The notes beneath the pieces were generated by a model, which saw only the letters and a list, made by a program, of their open reading frames with translations, was not told where the DNA came from and ran no database searches. Below, in pieces: positions 5,216 to 5,557 of a stretch of DNA of 5,557 nt. Numbering within the stretch: position 1 is the first letter of the stretch; every line of letters starts with the position of its first letter. The stretch comes from Ignavibacteria bacterium. Its GTDB lineage: Bacteria; Bacteroidota; Ignavibacteria; UBA10030; SZUA-254. Position numbers and translations under genes: made by a program. Location of the stretch: assembly GCA_005877655.1 (NCBI GenBank), contig VBOC01000020.1, positions 4,458-10,014 on the forward strand. The letters are read 5' to 3'.

Positions 5216-5557
5216 ATGGCAAACAATCATTCCGAGGAGGCCAAGAAAGCGAAGCAAAACTGGCTCGCCAAGGCGGCGCGGGCAAAAACACTCCCCTTGA
5301 AATTTACCACTGTCTCCGGTGAACCGATCGAGATGCTCTACACACCGGATGACATCGCTCATCTGAACTTCCTTTCGGACATCGGATTTCCCGGTGAATA
5401 TCCCTATACGCGCGGGATCCATCACAACATGTACCGGGGAAAGTTGTGGACGATGCGCCAGTTTGCCGGATTCGGAACCCCCGAGGACACGAACGAACGC
5501 TACCATTATCTTCTCGAGCACGGGCAAACCGGACTTTCTGTTGCGTTTGATCTTCCG
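5216..5557 (+). CDS. Methylmalonyl-CoA mutase family, catalytic subunit N-terminus (3' end outside the window)
   Basis: This is a coenzyme B12-dependent acyl-CoA mutase, rearranging the carbon skeleton of branched acyl-CoAs in the cytoplasm. The frame is open from ATG 5216 to the window end (114 codons). It shows [19 protein letters not shown] (29-47), [19 protein letters not shown] (56-74), [20 protein letters not shown] (77-96) and [16 protein letters not shown] (99-114), all from the start of the substrate-binding TIM barrel. The Shine-Dalgarno sequence AGGAAGAGG ends 3 bases before the ATG, with AGGA 8 bases away. Residue Phe83 occupies the place of Tyr89 in the Propionibacterium methylmalonyl-CoA mutase; Phe there is the isobutyryl-CoA mutase state. 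The second specificity residue and any B12 domain lie beyond the window, so methylmalonyl-CoA and isobutyryl-CoA remain the two main substrate options. Confidence 0.93.
   Translation, partial: MANNHSEEAKKAKQNWLAKAARAKTLPLKFTTVSGEPIEMLYTPDDIAHLNFLSDIGFPGEYPYTRGIHHNMYRGKLWTMRQFAGFGTPEDTNERYHYLLEHGQTGLSVAFDLP

Noticed and set aside
1..5557. CRISPR array, tRNA, insertion sequence or attachment site
   Set aside because: I saw no regularly spaced repeats, no cloverleaf with a GGTTCGAATCC-type arm, and no transposase or integrase motifs on either strand.

Overview
The window is a compact, GC-rich (roughly high-50s % by eye) bacterial chromosome segment that looks like core metabolism, with no insertion sequences, phage genes, tRNAs or CRISPR repeats. 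It holds eight genes: the 3' part of glutaminyl-tRNA synthetase (glnS), a folate cluster (folB-folK), a deoxynucleoside kinase, a 70-residue membrane-anchored small protein, quinolinate synthase (nadA), a convergent membrane-anchored GH76-like glycosidase, and the 5' part of a B12-dependent acyl-CoA mutase. A true GlnRS (direct glutamine charging), a folK-deoxynucleoside kinase pair and a methylmalonyl-CoA-mutase-type enzyme fit Acidobacteriota, Aminicenantes or another uncultivated Gram-negative phylum. The sequence alone does not fix the phylum.

Layout. 2-1024 (+) is the C-terminal 340 residues of GlnRS, including the VMSKR signature. At 1045-1079 there is a strong sigma70-like promoter whose -35 box lies inside a near-perfect dyad, probably the control point for the next four genes. 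1103-2848 (+) is a tight operon: folB, folK, deoxynucleoside kinase and a small TM protein. It closes with a hairpin at 2870-2891, whose loop also carries the -35 box of a predicted, apparently leaderless promoter for nadA (2913-3881, +). nadA overlaps tail-to-tail by 22 bp with the GH76-like gene (5086-3860, -). A 129-bp divergent region with palindromes and two candidate promoters separates that gene from the mutase gene (5216-end, +).

How the genes work together. FolB and FolK are consecutive steps of dihydropterin synthesis. Folate and deoxynucleoside salvage both feed DNA precursor supply, so the kinase sits naturally in this operon. NadA makes quinolinate for NAD. The glycosidase and the mutase belong to other processes.

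The most notable observation is that two otherwise well-conserved genes carry local lesions. nadA lacks a block of about ten residues that should contain the essential His and Tyr of the LAH-x-YQ motif. folB runs out of recognisable family sequence right after the catalytic Lys and reads on 205 bases into folK in another frame. Either these enzymes are really altered, or the assembly has small deletions. I see no convincing novel defence or mobile system here.
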